A DNA stretch of 64,000 nucleotides. It comes from Candidatus Parcubacteria bacterium (GTDB lineage Bacteria > Patescibacteria > ABY1 > BM507 > UBA12075). The notes beneath the pieces were generated by a model, which saw only the letters and a list, made by a program, of their open reading frames with translations, did not search any database and was not told the origin of the DNA. Positions 15,608 to 24,870 of this stretch are shown here, one piece after another. A program made the position numbers and the translations under genes. The stretch lies in contig PKTK01000001.1 of the NCBI GenBank assembly GCA_002869165.1, positions 248,001 through 312,000 on the forward strand, written 5' to 3'. Within the stretch, counting starts at the first letter, position 1; the number at the start of each line of letters is the position of its first letter.

Positions 15608-18325
15608 ATGCTTGAAAAACAGAGGAAAGTACAGCTTAATATTTCTCAAAAAAGATCTAGGTCAAATTATTTAGTAGATTTAGGTAAAGAATTTGAAAAA
15701 ACTGATGATCTGGAGAAAAATGAAAAGAACATTTTTTTAGAAAAAAAAGATGGTCTTTTTTTGTTTTTAAAAAATAAAAGTAATTTTGTAAGTTCAAGTA
15801 CTTCTAAAACAGTCTTGCTTTTTGAGAGCAACAGTTTTTTAAAAAATATAGTAAACAAGATAAGAAGACTAGTTTTTATTCAATTAATCATGGCTTTGAT
15901 TTTGTTTATTTGGAAAGGCCTTTTATTTGTTTTGAATATTGCTTACAACATTGGGTATTCTTTTGTTTTTGTTTGCAAGTTTTTGTTCTTTTTCTTTGTA
16001 ATTGCTTTTTCAAAAATATTTAATTTATTTAACACCAAAAAAGAAACTGTTTCGGAAGAGATTGCCGAACAGAAAAACGAGTACCATTTTGATATTGATG
16101 ATTTTAATTTTGCTCTGCAAGACTCAAAAAAAGTAACTTTTGAAAAAGAGATTGAAGAGAAAACTGAAGAGATAGTTTCTGAGCCAGTTATTTCAAAAGA
16201 AGATAAGAAAATAAAGAAAAAATTCAAACAATTAAAATTAATACAATCCAGAAAATCATATAGAGATTTTTTAGATTCTTTACTTCCAAAACCAGACAAA
16301 ATTTTTTTGCGACCAGCAATAGCTTTTGCAATGGTCCTTTTTATTTTGGTTTTACTTTTTAAAGCGCTAACTTATTATGGCGTGATAAATGATTTAAAAG
16401 GGAGGGTTTTGGGGGTTTCCGAAGAGGCTGTTGGTGATATTAAGAATGCTGGTAATTATGCTACTGAGCTTGATTTTTCTCAAGCAAGCCTAGAATTTGC
16501 TCAAGCTAGTGAAAATTTCTCCAAAGCTCAGGAGGAAATTGGAGTGGTTAGTAAATTCTTGCAAGTGCTACAAAAATTAATTCCTAATTCAAAGATAGAA
16601 TTAGCAGCTGATGCTGAATATGTTTTGGAATCAGGAAAAATTAGTTCAGAGATTGGTAAAGAAGTTAGCCAGATGTTTGTTAATTTCTCTGAATTAGAAG
16701 AAAAAAGCATAGCAAATGTTTATTTGGTTTTTTCAGAGTCAATTTTCAAATTAAGAATATTAACTGAAGACTTGTACCAAAATGTTTCTCAAATAGATTC
16801 AGAAAATATTCCTTTAGAGCATCAAGAAACTTTTAATTTGACATTAGAAAAGACCAGACAAATCAGGGATAGTTTTAAGGAGTTAAGTCTTTTAATGGAA
16901 GACTTTCGGGTGTTTTTAGGTTTTGAAAGTGAAAAAAGATATTTATTAATTTTTCAAAATAATTCTGAAATGAGAGCTAGTGGAGGCTTTATGGGAAGTT
17001 TTGCTTTAGTTGATTTTCGAAATGGGGAATTAGTGAATATTGAAGTGCCTGAAGGGGGTACCTATGATACAGAAGCAGGACTACTTGATCGTATAATATC
17101 TCCTGAACCTATGCATATAGTAAATCCACTTTGGCACTTATGGGATTCAAACTGGTGGCCTGATTGGAAAAAGAGTGCTAAGAAAATAGAATGGTTTTAT
17201 GAGCGTAGCGATGGTTCAAGCGTGGATGGAGTAATTGCTTTTACTCCTGATGTAGTTGAGAATTTGCTTAGAGCAATGGGCCCACTTGATATGCAGAAGA
17301 CACATGGTGTAACGATCGATGCAGATAATTTTTGGGAAGTGACTCAAACCTTTGCTGAAGCAAAACCAGAAACTCACCCAGCCTATGAACCATTGCCATA
17401 TACTCCAGAGAACAAGGCTAGTGGTACAAGTATTATGGAGGCGGGGAATAACAATAAACCTAAAAAGATAATAGGAGATTTGATTGCTGTTATCAAAGAA
17501 GAACTTCCTTTGAGACTCAACAAGGATATGTTTTTGGAGATTTTAGCTGGAGCAGAAAGAAGCTTGGCGGCTAAGCATGTGTTGTTTTATTTTGATGATT
17601 GGCAATTGCAAAATAAATTTGAACAACTTGGTTGGGCTGGTAGGATAGAAGAAACTTCATGGGATTATTTGATGGTTGTTAACACAAATATTTCTGGAGG
17701 GAAAAGCGACCGGGCAATTGAGCAAGAGATAAGTCATAATGCAGAATTACAAAGCGACGGTTCAATAGTGGACACTTTAACTATAGCCAGAACTCATACT
17801 GGAGAAAAGGGAGAGGAGTTTGTGGGAGTTAAAAATCTTGACTGGATGAGAATTTATGTTCCTTTGGGAAGTGAGTTTATTGAGGCAAGTGGTTTTTGGC
17901 CACCTAGTGAAGAGTTGTTTGAAGACCCTGAAGAAGGTTGGTTAGAAGACCCTGATTTAGAAAATGAAAAAAGTTTTACTAGAGACAGAATATCTTGGAC
18001 TAAGATCTATAATGAGAGTCAAAAAACTGTTTTTGCTAATTGGGCTCAAGTTGATCCAGGAAAGACGGTGGTGATTACCATAAAATATAAATTACCATTC
18101 TCACTTGATATGAATACACCTCCAACAAAGGAACTTGGTGCCTATGCTTTATTTTTACAAAAACAACCAGGTGCAAAAAGCTGTAATATTGAATCAAGCC
18201 TAGTATTGTCTGATGAGGTAAGACCTATTTGGCATTATCCAGAAGATCTGAACACGGGGGTGTATGGCTGGCACAGAGAAGATGTTTTGGATGAAGATAA
18301 ATATTACGCAGTTAGACTCAAATAG
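15608..18325 (+). CDS. DUF4012 family membrane protein
   Basis: This 905-residue protein has a basic/acidic cytoplasmic N-terminus, hydrophobic segments at about 88-140 and 236-255, and a large outside region. The DUF4012 signature is LLIFQNNSEMRASGGFMGSF near residues 448-467, followed by conserved Trp-rich motifs (WHLWDSNWWPDWKKSA). DUF4012 proteins are frequent in CPR bacteria and some Gram-positives and lack an assigned role. The stop codon directly abuts the VirD4-like gene (no gap), so the two are co-translated and may act together at the cell envelope. Confidence 0.88.
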   Translation: MLEKQRKVQLNISQKRSRSNYLVDLGKEFEKTDDLEKNEKNIFLEKKDGLFLFLKNKSNFVSSSTSKTVLLFESNSFLKNIVNKIRRLVFIQLIMALILFIWKGLLFVLNIAYNIGYSFVFVCKFLFFFFVIAFSKIFNLFNTKKETVSEEIAEQKNEYHFDIDDFNFALQDSKKVTFEKEIEEKTEEIVSEPVISKEDKKIKKKFKQLKLIQSRKSYRDFLDSLLPKPDKIFLRPAIAFAMVLFILVLLFKALTYYGVINDLKGRVLGVSEEAVGDIKNAGNYATELDFSQASLEFAQASENFSKAQEEIGVVSKFLQVLQKLIPNSKIELAADAEYVLESGKISSEIGKEVSQMFVNFSELEEKSIANVYLVFSESIFKLRILTEDLYQNVSQIDSENIPLEHQETFNLTLEKTRQIRDSFKELSLLMEDFRVFLGFESEKRYLLIFQNNSEMRASGGFMGSFALVDFRNGELVNIEVPEGGTYDTEAGLLDRIISPEPMHIVNPLWHLWDSNWWPDWKKSAKKIEWFYERSDGSSVDGVIAFTPDVVENLLRAMGPLDMQKTHGVTIDADNFWEVTQTFAEAKPETHPAYEPLPYTPENKASGTSIMEAGNNNKPKKIIGDLIAVIKEELPLRLNKDMFLEILAGAERSLAAKHVLFYFDDWQLQNKFEQLGWAGRIEETSWDYLMVVNTNISGGKSDRAIEQEISHNAELQSDGSIVDTLTIARTHTGEKGEEFVGVKNLDWMRIYVPLGSEFIEASGFWPPSEELFEDPEEGWLEDPDLENEKSFTRDRISWTKIYNESQKTVFANWAQVDPGKTVVITIKYKLPFSLDMNTPPTKELGAYALFLQKQPGAKSCNIESSLVLSDEVRPIWHYPEDLNTGVYGWHREDVLDEDKYYAVRLK

Positions 18326-20830
18326 ATGCAAAATATTAGTTATACAACAAATACTTATCCAAAAGATATGCTTTATATTGATACGGGCATGTTGATTTTT
18401 TTGTTTATAATATTTTTCTTTTTGTTAGGCTTTTTCTTAATACGCTTTTTTATGCGTAAAAATCATGACAGAACAAATAGGAGTGACATGGTGATTCAAA
18501 AGATTAGAGTTCCAAAAGAGAAGCCAGGTGAAGCAAATAGAGAATACAATGTACAAATGCTTCACGAGGAGATAGCTAGGGCAGAAACTGTTTTTGCAAG
18601 TATTGGTGGTCTACAAGCAGAAAGAGGTTTTGTTGCTTGGTTTTTTGGTCGTAATGATCACTACTCTTTCGAAATTGTAGCTAACAAAAAAACTATTTAT
18701 TTTTATATTGTTACTCCTATTGGAATGCAAAGATACATTGAGCAACAGGTACATGCACATTATCCTGAAGCAGTGATTGAAGAAGTTGATGACTATAATA
18801 TATTTGAAAGTAACTCATATGTAGCTTCAGGTTCCCTAAAAACTAAGCGCAAAGGATTTTTGCCGATTAAAACTTATAAGAACATGGAAACAGATGCTAT
18901 GAATTCTATAATTAATGTACTTTCAAAACTTAAGGATAGTGAGAGTATTGCAATTCAGTTTGCAGTTCGAAGTGCAAAAGCAAGCTGGCACAATGATGCC
19001 TCAAAAGTACGGAAAGCAATTAGTAAGGGCAAATCTTTACCAGAGGCTATCAAGCTAGCTGGTAAGGGAATGTTTGGCGAGATAATCGGTGAAGCTTTTA
19101 GTAGTGCGAAAAAAGACATGGACCAAAATTCTAATATGCATAACAGGCTCACAACTATGGAAGAGGAGATTTTGAAATCTATCGAAGAAAAGAATTCTAA
19201 GGCTGGTTTGGATGTCAACATTAGAATTATTGTTAGCACCAAAGATAAAGCCAGTTCTTCGATTTATATCTCTAATTTAGCCAGTGCTTTTTCACAATTT
19301 AGTTTATATGAGAATGGAAATAGCTTTCCTAATAAAATAAAAGTAAAGCAAAATCCTAGCATAGTAAGCGATTTTATTCACAGAAGATTTAATGAGCAGA
19401 GTTCTTTTCTTTTGAATACTGAGGAATTGGCTAGTATTTATCATTTTCCTTTACGTAATTCAGAGACTCCTAATATTGATTGGCTAAAAGCCAAGCAAGC
19501 CCCAGCTCCAAGTAACATTCCTAATGTTGGTGTTATTCTAGGTTATAACATCTATCGTGGCCAAAGATCTGATATTAAGATTTCTAGGGCAGATAGGAGA
19601 AGACATATGTATGTTTTAGGAAAGTCTGGTGTTGGTAAGTCGAAATTGATTGCCAATATGGCAGTACAAGATATTTTGAATGGTGAAGGTGTTTGCATAA
19701 TGGATCCGCATGGTGATTTGATAGATGATTGTTTGAAAAGAATTCCACCAGAACGGGCCGAAGACGTGATTATTTTTTCACCAGCTGACTTTGAAAGACC
19801 ACTAGCACTTAACTTAATGGAATATGATATTAGATACCCAGAACAGAAAACTTTTATAATAAATGAGATGATAAATATTTTTGATAAGCTTTATGATTTG
19901 AAATCAACTGGTGGGCCAATCTTTGAACAATATATGAGAAATGCAATGTTGTTAGTAATGTCTCATCCAGAGTCAGGCTCAACTCTCATGGAGATACCAA
20001 GAGTATTAGCAGATCCTGAATTCAGAAAAATGAAGCTAAGTAATTGCAATGATGCTACTGTGGTGGATTTTTGGCGCAAAGAAGCTGAGAAAGCCGGGGG
20101 AGATGCAGCGTTAGCTAATGTTGTCCCATATATAACTAGTAAATTGACTCAATTTATTTCTAATGACACTATGAGACCAATTATTGGTCAACAGAAGAGC
20201 TCATTTAATTTTCGAGATGTTATGGATTCACAAAAGATTTTATTAGTTGATTTATCCAAAGGGCAAATTGGTGAGCTCAACTCTCATCTCTTGGGAATGA
20301 TTATTGTTGGTAAGATTCTTATGTCAGCTCTTTCTCGAGCGGATATGCGAGAAGAAAGCAGAAAAGATTTTTATTTATATATTGATGAATTTCAAAATTT
20401 TACCACTGATTCAATTTGCTCAATTCTTTCAGAAGCTAGAAAGTATGGACTCAATCTAATTATTGCTCATCAATACATTTGTCAATTAGTCAAAAATCAA
20501 GATACAGCTATCAGAGATGCAGTGTTTGGTAATGTGGGTTCCTGGATTACTTTTAAAATAGGCTCGGATGATGCAGAGGTTTTGGAAAAGGAATTTTCTC
20601 CTGTCTTCAATCAATTTGATTTACTTAACATTGAAAAATATACTGCTTATTCAAAAATACTGATAGATAATACAGCCAGTCGACCATTTTCTATGATGAC
20701 CCCATGGCCTTTGGCAGGACAGGAAAGAGATGACATAAAAACAAAAATTGCAAAACTTTCTCGATTAAAATACGGTCATGATAGGCAAATGGTTGAAGCC
20801 TTGATAAAAAAAAGAACCCAATTTTTATAA
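18326..20830 (+). CDS. VirD4/TraG-like (HerA-type) membrane ATPase
   Basis: This 834-residue protein has an N-terminal membrane helix (about 18-42), a middle region unlike known domains, then a RecA-like motor. Walker A is GKSGVGKS (432-439), followed by CIMDPHGDLIDDCL. Walker B is YIDEFQNF near 685-692, with SEARKYGLNLIIAHQ after it, as in type IV coupling proteins that use a DUF87/TraG-type motor. It would move DNA or protein across the membrane, or drive pilus-like function. No other type IV secretion genes are in the window. It follows DUF4012 without a gap. Confidence 0.88.
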   Translation: MQNISYTTNTYPKDMLYIDTGMLIFLFIIFFFLLGFFLIRFFMRKNHDRTNRSDMVIQKIRVPKEKPGEANREYNVQMLHEEIARAETVFASIGGLQAERGFVAWFFGRNDHYSFEIVANKKTIYFYIVTPIGMQRYIEQQVHAHYPEAVIEEVDDYNIFESNSYVASGSLKTKRKGFLPIKTYKNMETDAMNSIINVLSKLKDSESIAIQFAVRSAKASWHNDASKVRKAISKGKSLPEAIKLAGKGMFGEIIGEAFSSAKKDMDQNSNMHNRLTTMEEEILKSIEEKNSKAGLDVNIRIIVSTKDKASSSIYISNLASAFSQFSLYENGNSFPNKIKVKQNPSIVSDFIHRRFNEQSSFLLNTEELASIYHFPLRNSETPNIDWLKAKQAPAPSNIPNVGVILGYNIYRGQRSDIKISRADRRRHMYVLGKSGVGKSKLIANMAVQDILNGEGVCIMDPHGDLIDDCLKRIPPERAEDVIIFSPADFERPLALNLMEYDIRYPEQKTFIINEMINIFDKLYDLKSTGGPIFEQYMRNAMLLVMSHPESGSTLMEIPRVLADPEFRKMKLSNCNDATVVDFWRKEAEKAGGDAALANVVPYITSKLTQFISNDTMRPIIGQQKSSFNFRDVMDSQKILLVDLSKGQIGELNSHLLGMIIVGKILMSALSRADMREESRKDFYLYIDEFQNFTTDSICSILSEARKYGLNLIIAHQYICQLVKNQDTAIRDAVFGNVGSWITFKIGSDDAEVLEKEFSPVFNQFDLLNIEKYTAYSKILIDNTASRPFSMMTPWPLAGQERDDIKTKIAKLSRLKYGHDRQMVEALIKKRTQFL

Positions 20831-20831
20831 A

Positions 20832-20857
20832 TACCCGAGAATGTCTTCGGGCATTTT
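20832..20857 (+). terminator. Possible terminator after the VirD4-like gene
   Basis: CCCGA pairs with TCGGG inside a slightly mismatched stem just after the stop, with a short CATTTTAA tail; weak. Confidence 0.45.
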
Positions 20858-20969
20858 AATAATTAGACAAACCTAAAAAAATAGTATAATATAAAAAAGT
20901 AAACAAAAAGCAAAACTAGTATTTGGATGAATTAAAATAATTTCTATATTATCCAATTAAAATAAATAT

Positions 20970-21653
20970 ATGTCAAAAACAAATTTATTAATTGACGAAA
21001 ACGAAAAAACAGAAAACAATGAGGTTGATGATCTAGATATTCAATCTGATTATCAAGAAGAAAATAAAAACCAAGACGAAAGTCAAGACGGTGTTTATAT
21101 TAGTAAGTCAAAATTGGCGATTGTTTCTAGTTTGCTAGATAATATTAAGGAGAGCCAAGAAAAGATTGTTGAATTGATGTCAGGTTATGTTGGCCCAGAC
21201 AATGAAGCTAAAATTAGTATTGGGCAAATGATGCCAGGTAGTAAAACCATGGCATCAGAAATGAAAGAAGGAGAATCAAGAGTGGTAGAGGGTGTTTTTG
21301 ATGGTGAAAACATGATTGGTCCCGATGGCAGACAATACTCAGTTCCGGCCAATTATGCTTCAAAGTCAAAATTAGTAGAGGGCGACATTCTTAAGTTGAC
21401 TATTACTGGCAAAGGAACTTTTGTGTACAAGCAAATTGGTCCAATTGAAAGAGAAAGGGTGATAGGTCTACTTGAGCAAACCGAAAATGGTAATTTTATT
21501 GTTAAGGCGGATGACAAAGAATGGCGAGTAATCACAGCTTCAGTTACTTATTATAAAGGAAAAGATGGAGATGAAATTATTATTTTGGTGCCAAAGGTTG
21601 GTGAGAGTAAATGGGCGGCAGTTGAAAACATTGTTAGAAAAACAGATAAATAA
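20970..21653 (+). CDS. Conserved CPR-type hypothetical protein
   Basis: This is a 227-residue cytoplasmic protein. The first 45 residues are highly acidic and probably disordered. A helical part follows (SKLAIVSSLLDNIKESQEKI) with a beta-rich C-terminal domain (VVEGVFDGENMIGPDGRQYS...VPANYASKSKLVEGD). I recognise the latter as a recurring hypothetical protein in Parcubacteria-type genomes but know no function. It lies just before dnaX, separated by several hairpins, and appears to be transcribed alone. The acidic tail suggests binding to a basic partner such as a nucleic-acid-binding protein; that is inference. Confidence 0.75.
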   Translation: MSKTNLLIDENEKTENNEVDDLDIQSDYQEENKNQDESQDGVYISKSKLAIVSSLLDNIKESQEKIVELMSGYVGPDNEAKISIGQMMPGSKTMASEMKEGESRVVEGVFDGENMIGPDGRQYSVPANYASKSKLVEGDILKLTITGKGTFVYKQIGPIERERVIGLLEQTENGNFIVKADDKEWRVITASVTYYKGKDGDEIIILVPKVGESKWAAVENIVRKTDK

Positions 21654-21664
21654 CCTACGAAAAG

Positions 21665-21688
21665 CAAGTTTTGTAAACTTGTTTTTTT
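21665..21688 (+). terminator. Intrinsic terminator
   Basis: Perfect 7-bp stem CAAGTTT / AAACTTG with a 3-base loop and T7 tract, 11 bp after the preceding stop codon. Confidence 0.75.
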
Positions 21689-21708
21689 GTAGCGTTGATA
21701 TATTTATT

Positions 21709-21811
21709 GGGACTCTTAGGAATTTTGAGGTATTTTTTCTTAATTTTCCTAAGGGTCCTAATTATCTTAAAAATAAAAGCTAAAACCTCTCTTGATTTAG
21801 CTTTTATTTTT
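21709..21811. terminator. Two further large hairpins before dnaX
   Basis: Hairpin 1 pairs GGACTCTTAGGAA (21710-21722) with TTCCTAAGGGTCC (21746-21758). Hairpin 2 is a perfect 16-bp stem, AAAAATAAAAGCTAAA (21769-21784) with TTTAGCTTTTATTTTT (21796-21811). The second could terminate in either direction. No gene lies in this interval. Confidence 0.6.
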
Positions 21812-21839
21812 AGCTAAAATTATATAGTTGATGAAATCG

Positions 21840-21845
21840 TATAAT
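21840..21845 (+). promoter_or_regulatory. -10 box immediately before dnaX
   Basis: TATAAT ends 4 bp before the dnaX ATG, so the transcript would start at or next to the start codon (leaderless). No good -35 box is visible. Confidence 0.5.
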
Positions 21846-21849
21846 ATAT

Positions 21850-23565
21850 ATGAAAACTTTATATAGAACCTACAGACCTCAGAATTTTGAAGAGATTGTA
21901 GGGCAAAATCATATAAAAATTACTTTAGAGCACGAGCTGGAAAATAATCGAACAGCGCATGCTTATATTTTTTGTGGTCCGCGTGGAGTGGGCAAGACTA
22001 CTATAGCCAGGATTTTTGCTAAATCATTGAATTGCGAAAACAGAAAAGAAGGTGAGTCTAATCATTGTAACAAATGTCACTCATGTAAAAACATTACTAG
22101 TGGAAGCAATATAGATGTGATTGAAATAGATGCTGCAAGTCATACTGGAGTTGATAATGTAAGAGAGAATATCGTTTCTGTTTCTCGAGTTGTGCCAAGT
22201 CAGGGTAAGTTCAAAGTTTTTATTATTGATGAGGTGCACATGCTATCAATCTCAGCTTTTAATGCACTTCTTAAAGTTTTAGAAGAACCACCAGCTAATG
22301 TAGTTTTTGTTTTAGCTACCACAGAAGTTCATAAAATTCCCGATACAATAATTTCTCGAACAGAAAGATTTGATTTTAAACGTATTAGTATAAATGATGT
22401 AGTGAAGAAATTAAATTATATCGTAACCAAAGAAAAGATTAAAATAGATAAAAGTATTTTGGAAAGCGTAGCCAGACACTCAGAGGGACATATGAGAGAT
22501 GCTGAGAGTTTACTTGGACAAATTGTTGCAATTGGAGGAAAGAATATAAATCAAGAGGATGCAGATTTAGTTATCCCACGTTCAGATATTGAAGAAGTTT
22601 TGAAGTTTATTGATTTGATTAGCAATCATGATGCTAGTCATGCTATAGAGCAAGTAAATGCTTTGCTAGACGAAGGGGTGAGTATAAAAAGATTTTTAGA
22701 AGAAATAATTGAAACGCTTAGAAAGATAATGTTACTTAAACTTGATAAAAATATTGGCTCAAAACTTGGACTTGAAATGTGTGAACAAATTGAGATAAGA
22801 GTAAATGAATTAGCACAAAATTTTGATATAAATTATGTTATCAAGGTAATTGAGAGACTCTTGCAAGTAGATAAAGAGTCAAAGGGGGCATTCATAATTC
22901 AACTTCCTTTGGAAATTGCTATTGCTGAATTATGTATTGGCACCAATTCTGCATCAGTTCCTAGTTCAAATTTCAGAAATTTAAATAAGATAAATTCAGT
23001 AAGTAGTAAAACTGTTAATATGCAGGCAAATAATAATAAAAATGAAACGATAAAAGAAATAGTACAAGAAACAATTGCTAAAACGGAAGAGATGGTAGTT
23101 GATGAAAATTTTATAGCTATAAGCAAAGACGAGATACATGGAAAGTGGAATGAGTTTTTGAGTAATATCAAGGCTCATAATCACTCTCTTTCTTTTATTC
23201 TTCGAGCTTGCCAACCAAAAAACATTGAAAATAACCAGCTTTGCCTAGCTTTCAAGTATAAATTTCACAGAGATAGAGTGAGTGAGATTAATATTAAAGA
23301 AATAATTGAAAAAGTCCTAAGAGAAGTATACGGCCAGATTATCAGTATAGAAGCGATTGTGGATGAAAAACTAAAAGTAGAAAACAATACTCAAGCTGAA
23401 GTCAAGTCAGGAAACACTGAAGAACAAAATGAAGAAGCAGTAAATGATCAGTTAAACACCAATGAATTAAAATCAGAAGAAAAAAATAAAGGAGAGTATC
23501 AGGGATCTGATGATGATATGTTGAATAGTGTTCTCAAGACTTTTGGTGGTAAAATTGTAAGTTAA
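21850..23565 (+). CDS. dnaX: DNA polymerase III subunit gamma/tau
   Basis: This is the clamp-loader ATPase of the replicase. It has the N-terminal YRTYRPQNFEEIVGQ, Walker A GPRGVGKT (43-50), a four-Cys zinc module (Cys62, Cys73, Cys76, Cys79), Walker B IIDEVHML, the arginine-finger region SRTERFDF, and a C-terminal tau-like extension after about residue 370. That extension is poorly conserved and ends in an acidic linker and DDDMLNSVLKTFGGKIV. The 571 residues are normal. It lies 5 bp before the patatin gene. Confidence 0.96.
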   Translation: MKTLYRTYRPQNFEEIVGQNHIKITLEHELENNRTAHAYIFCGPRGVGKTTIARIFAKSLNCENRKEGESNHCNKCHSCKNITSGSNIDVIEIDAASHTGVDNVRENIVSVSRVVPSQGKFKVFIIDEVHMLSISAFNALLKVLEEPPANVVFVLATTEVHKIPDTIISRTERFDFKRISINDVVKKLNYIVTKEKIKIDKSILESVARHSEGHMRDAESLLGQIVAIGGKNINQEDADLVIPRSDIEEVLKFIDLISNHDASHAIEQVNALLDEGVSIKRFLEEIIETLRKIMLLKLDKNIGSKLGLEMCEQIEIRVNELAQNFDINYVIKVIERLLQVDKESKGAFIIQLPLEIAIAELCIGTNSASVPSSNFRNLNKINSVSSKTVNMQANNNKNETIKEIVQETIAKTEEMVVDENFIAISKDEIHGKWNEFLSNIKAHNHSLSFILRACQPKNIENNQLCLAFKYKFHRDRVSEINIKEIIEKVLREVYGQIISIEAIVDEKLKVENNTQAEVKSGNTEEQNEEAVNDQLNTNELKSEEKNKGEYQGSDDDMLNSVLKTFGGKIVS

Positions 23566-23570
23566 GATAT

Positions 23571-24368
23571 ATGAAAAAAATTGGTTTAGCATTAGGTGGA
23601 GGTGGTGCTAGAGGCTTAGCACATATTGGCGTACTCAAGATAATGGAAGAGGCTTTTTTGCGACCAGATTATATAGCTGGAACTAGCATGGGGGCTTTGG
23701 TTGGAGCTTTTTTAGCTCAAGGACAAACTAGTAAAGAAATGGAAGAAATTGCACACAGCTTTGAGCGAAAAAAAATACTGAAAATGGTGTTTGATTTTTC
23801 CATGAGCAGAAAATCAATTATTCGTGGTAAAAAAATAAGAACTGAGCTTGAAAAATTTTTTAACGATATTACTTTCGCTGATTTGAAAATTCCTTTTAAA
23901 GTTGTGGCTTGTGATGTGTATTCAGGTGAAGAGGTGGTGATAGGTGACGGGCCATTAGTTGATGCTTTAATTGCCAGCATAAGTGTGCCAGGTATATTTC
24001 CTCCCTTTGAATTTGGTGATAGAGTGTTGATTGATGGGGGAGTAGTAAATCCTACGCCAATTGATATTGTCAAAGAAATGGGAGCCGAGGTGGTTTTGGG
24101 GATAGATTTCATTACCAAAGATAAACGCGATAGTAATATGGAGCTAAGCCTGGTAAATAGTTTATTTCTTTCTTATGAAATAATAAGAACTAATGCAGCG
24201 AAATTTAAAATGCGTGAAGAAGCAAATGGAAATACAGTCCTAATAAAACCAGATTTTAGAAATGTGATTGAGAGTTTTAAGTTCTATGAAATAGAGAAGT
24301 TTATTAAAGCTGGGGAAGTAGCAGCTAGGAAGAATATTAGTAAGATTCAAGAAATGGTTAAGAATTAA
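23571..24368 (+). CDS. Patatin-like phospholipase
   Basis: This lipid acyl hydrolase uses a Ser-Asp dyad. The oxyanion motif is GGGGARGLAHIG (9-20), the nucleophile is Ser39 in GTSMG, and the catalytic Asp is Asp155 in DGGVVNP. The 265 residues match bacterial RssA-like esterases. It follows dnaX by 5 bp and is probably co-transcribed, though no functional link is known. A REP-like inverted repeat and tRNA-Gln come next. Confidence 0.92.
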   Translation: MKKIGLALGGGGARGLAHIGVLKIMEEAFLRPDYIAGTSMGALVGAFLAQGQTSKEMEEIAHSFERKKILKMVFDFSMSRKSIIRGKKIRTELEKFFNDITFADLKIPFKVVACDVYSGEEVVIGDGPLVDALIASISVPGIFPPFEFGDRVLIDGGVVNPTPIDIVKEMGAEVVLGIDFITKDKRDSNMELSLVNSLFLSYEIIRTNAAKFKMREEANGNTVLIKPDFRNVIESFKFYEIEKFIKAGEVAARKNISKIQEMVKN

Positions 24369-24397
24369 AAATTAAGAATATCTATTATTATGTGTAA

Positions 24398-24469
24398 TTC
24401 TGAATGAAGCGAAGAATCCTGAGGATAGTGTTTATTGTAAATAGATTTTTCACTGGCGCTTCAGAATAA
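24398..24469. repeat. REP-like imperfect inverted repeat
   Basis: The segment starts with ATTCTGAATGAAGCGAAGAATCC and ends with GCGCTTCAGAATAAC, which are imperfect inverted partners. It resembles the element at 53061-53173 (ATTCCGAACGGAGCGAGGAATCC) and belongs to the same general type as the repeats near 5 kb. Confidence 0.6.
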
Positions 24470-24478
24470 CAAAAAAAA

Positions 24479-24549
24479 TCGGAGATCGTCTAATGGTAGG
24501 ACTCGAGGTTCTGGTCCTCGCTATCGGGGTTCGAATCCCTGTCTCCGAG
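24479..24549 (+). tRNA. tRNA-Gln (anticodon CTG)
   Basis: The cloverleaf can be drawn by hand. The acceptor stem is TCGGAGA / TCTCCGA (perfect, 7 bp), U8 is present, the D-stem is GTCT / GGAC, and the anticodon stem CGAGG / CCTCG encloses the loop TTCTGGT, giving anticodon CTG. The T-arm CGGGG-TTCGAAT-CCCTG follows, with discriminator G at 24549. CCA is not encoded. Copies of its 3' end recur at 24688, 28542, 29339 and 29517. Confidence 0.93.
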
Positions 24550-24705
24550 CAAATTTATGAGCACCCTATTTGGGTGCTTTTAAATTTGTTTGGTGGCAGG
24601 TTTGAGAACCCTTACTAACACACATGTTAAAATAATTTAATTAAAAAATTATAGCTTAAATATGGATAACGGCACCTTTGTTGGTGAGAATCCCTGTCTC
24701 CGAGC
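24547..24705. repeat. 159-bp direct repeat, copy A (tRNA 3' end to tRNA 3' end)
   Basis: It runs from the last bases of tRNA-Gln through a terminator, GGTGGCAGG and an AT-rich core to GAATCCCTGTCTCCGAGC, a second copy of the tRNA 3' end. A near-identical copy with a few substitutions lies at 29198-29356. The left part GGTGGCAGGTTTGA is an imperfect inverted partner of the right end. Confidence 0.85.
24551..24588 (+). terminator. Terminator of tRNA-Gln
   Basis: AGCACCC / GGGTGCT with loop TATTT, flanked by AAATTT / AAATTT arms and a TTTT tract. The same terminator is repeated at 28387 and 29210. Confidence 0.8.
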
Positions 24706-24827
24706 TTAAAGAAAAAAGAATTATTTAAATAGCTATATAGTTATATAATTTTTCATATAATGTCAAAATAAAAAGATTAGACTATGAAGTTGGTACGGCA
24801 TAGATTAGACTTTTGGGCATGAAAAAA

Positions 24828-24857
24828 GGGAGCTCTAAGTTCAGAGCTCCCAAAAAT
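24828..24857 (-). terminator. Intrinsic terminator of the 71-aa peptide gene
   Basis: The 9-bp GC-rich perfect stem GGGAGCTCT / AGAGCTCCC (loop of 6) is followed on the minus strand by T6, 20 bp after the stop codon. Confidence 0.88.
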
Positions 24858-24870
24858 GGTGACGGTGGGT

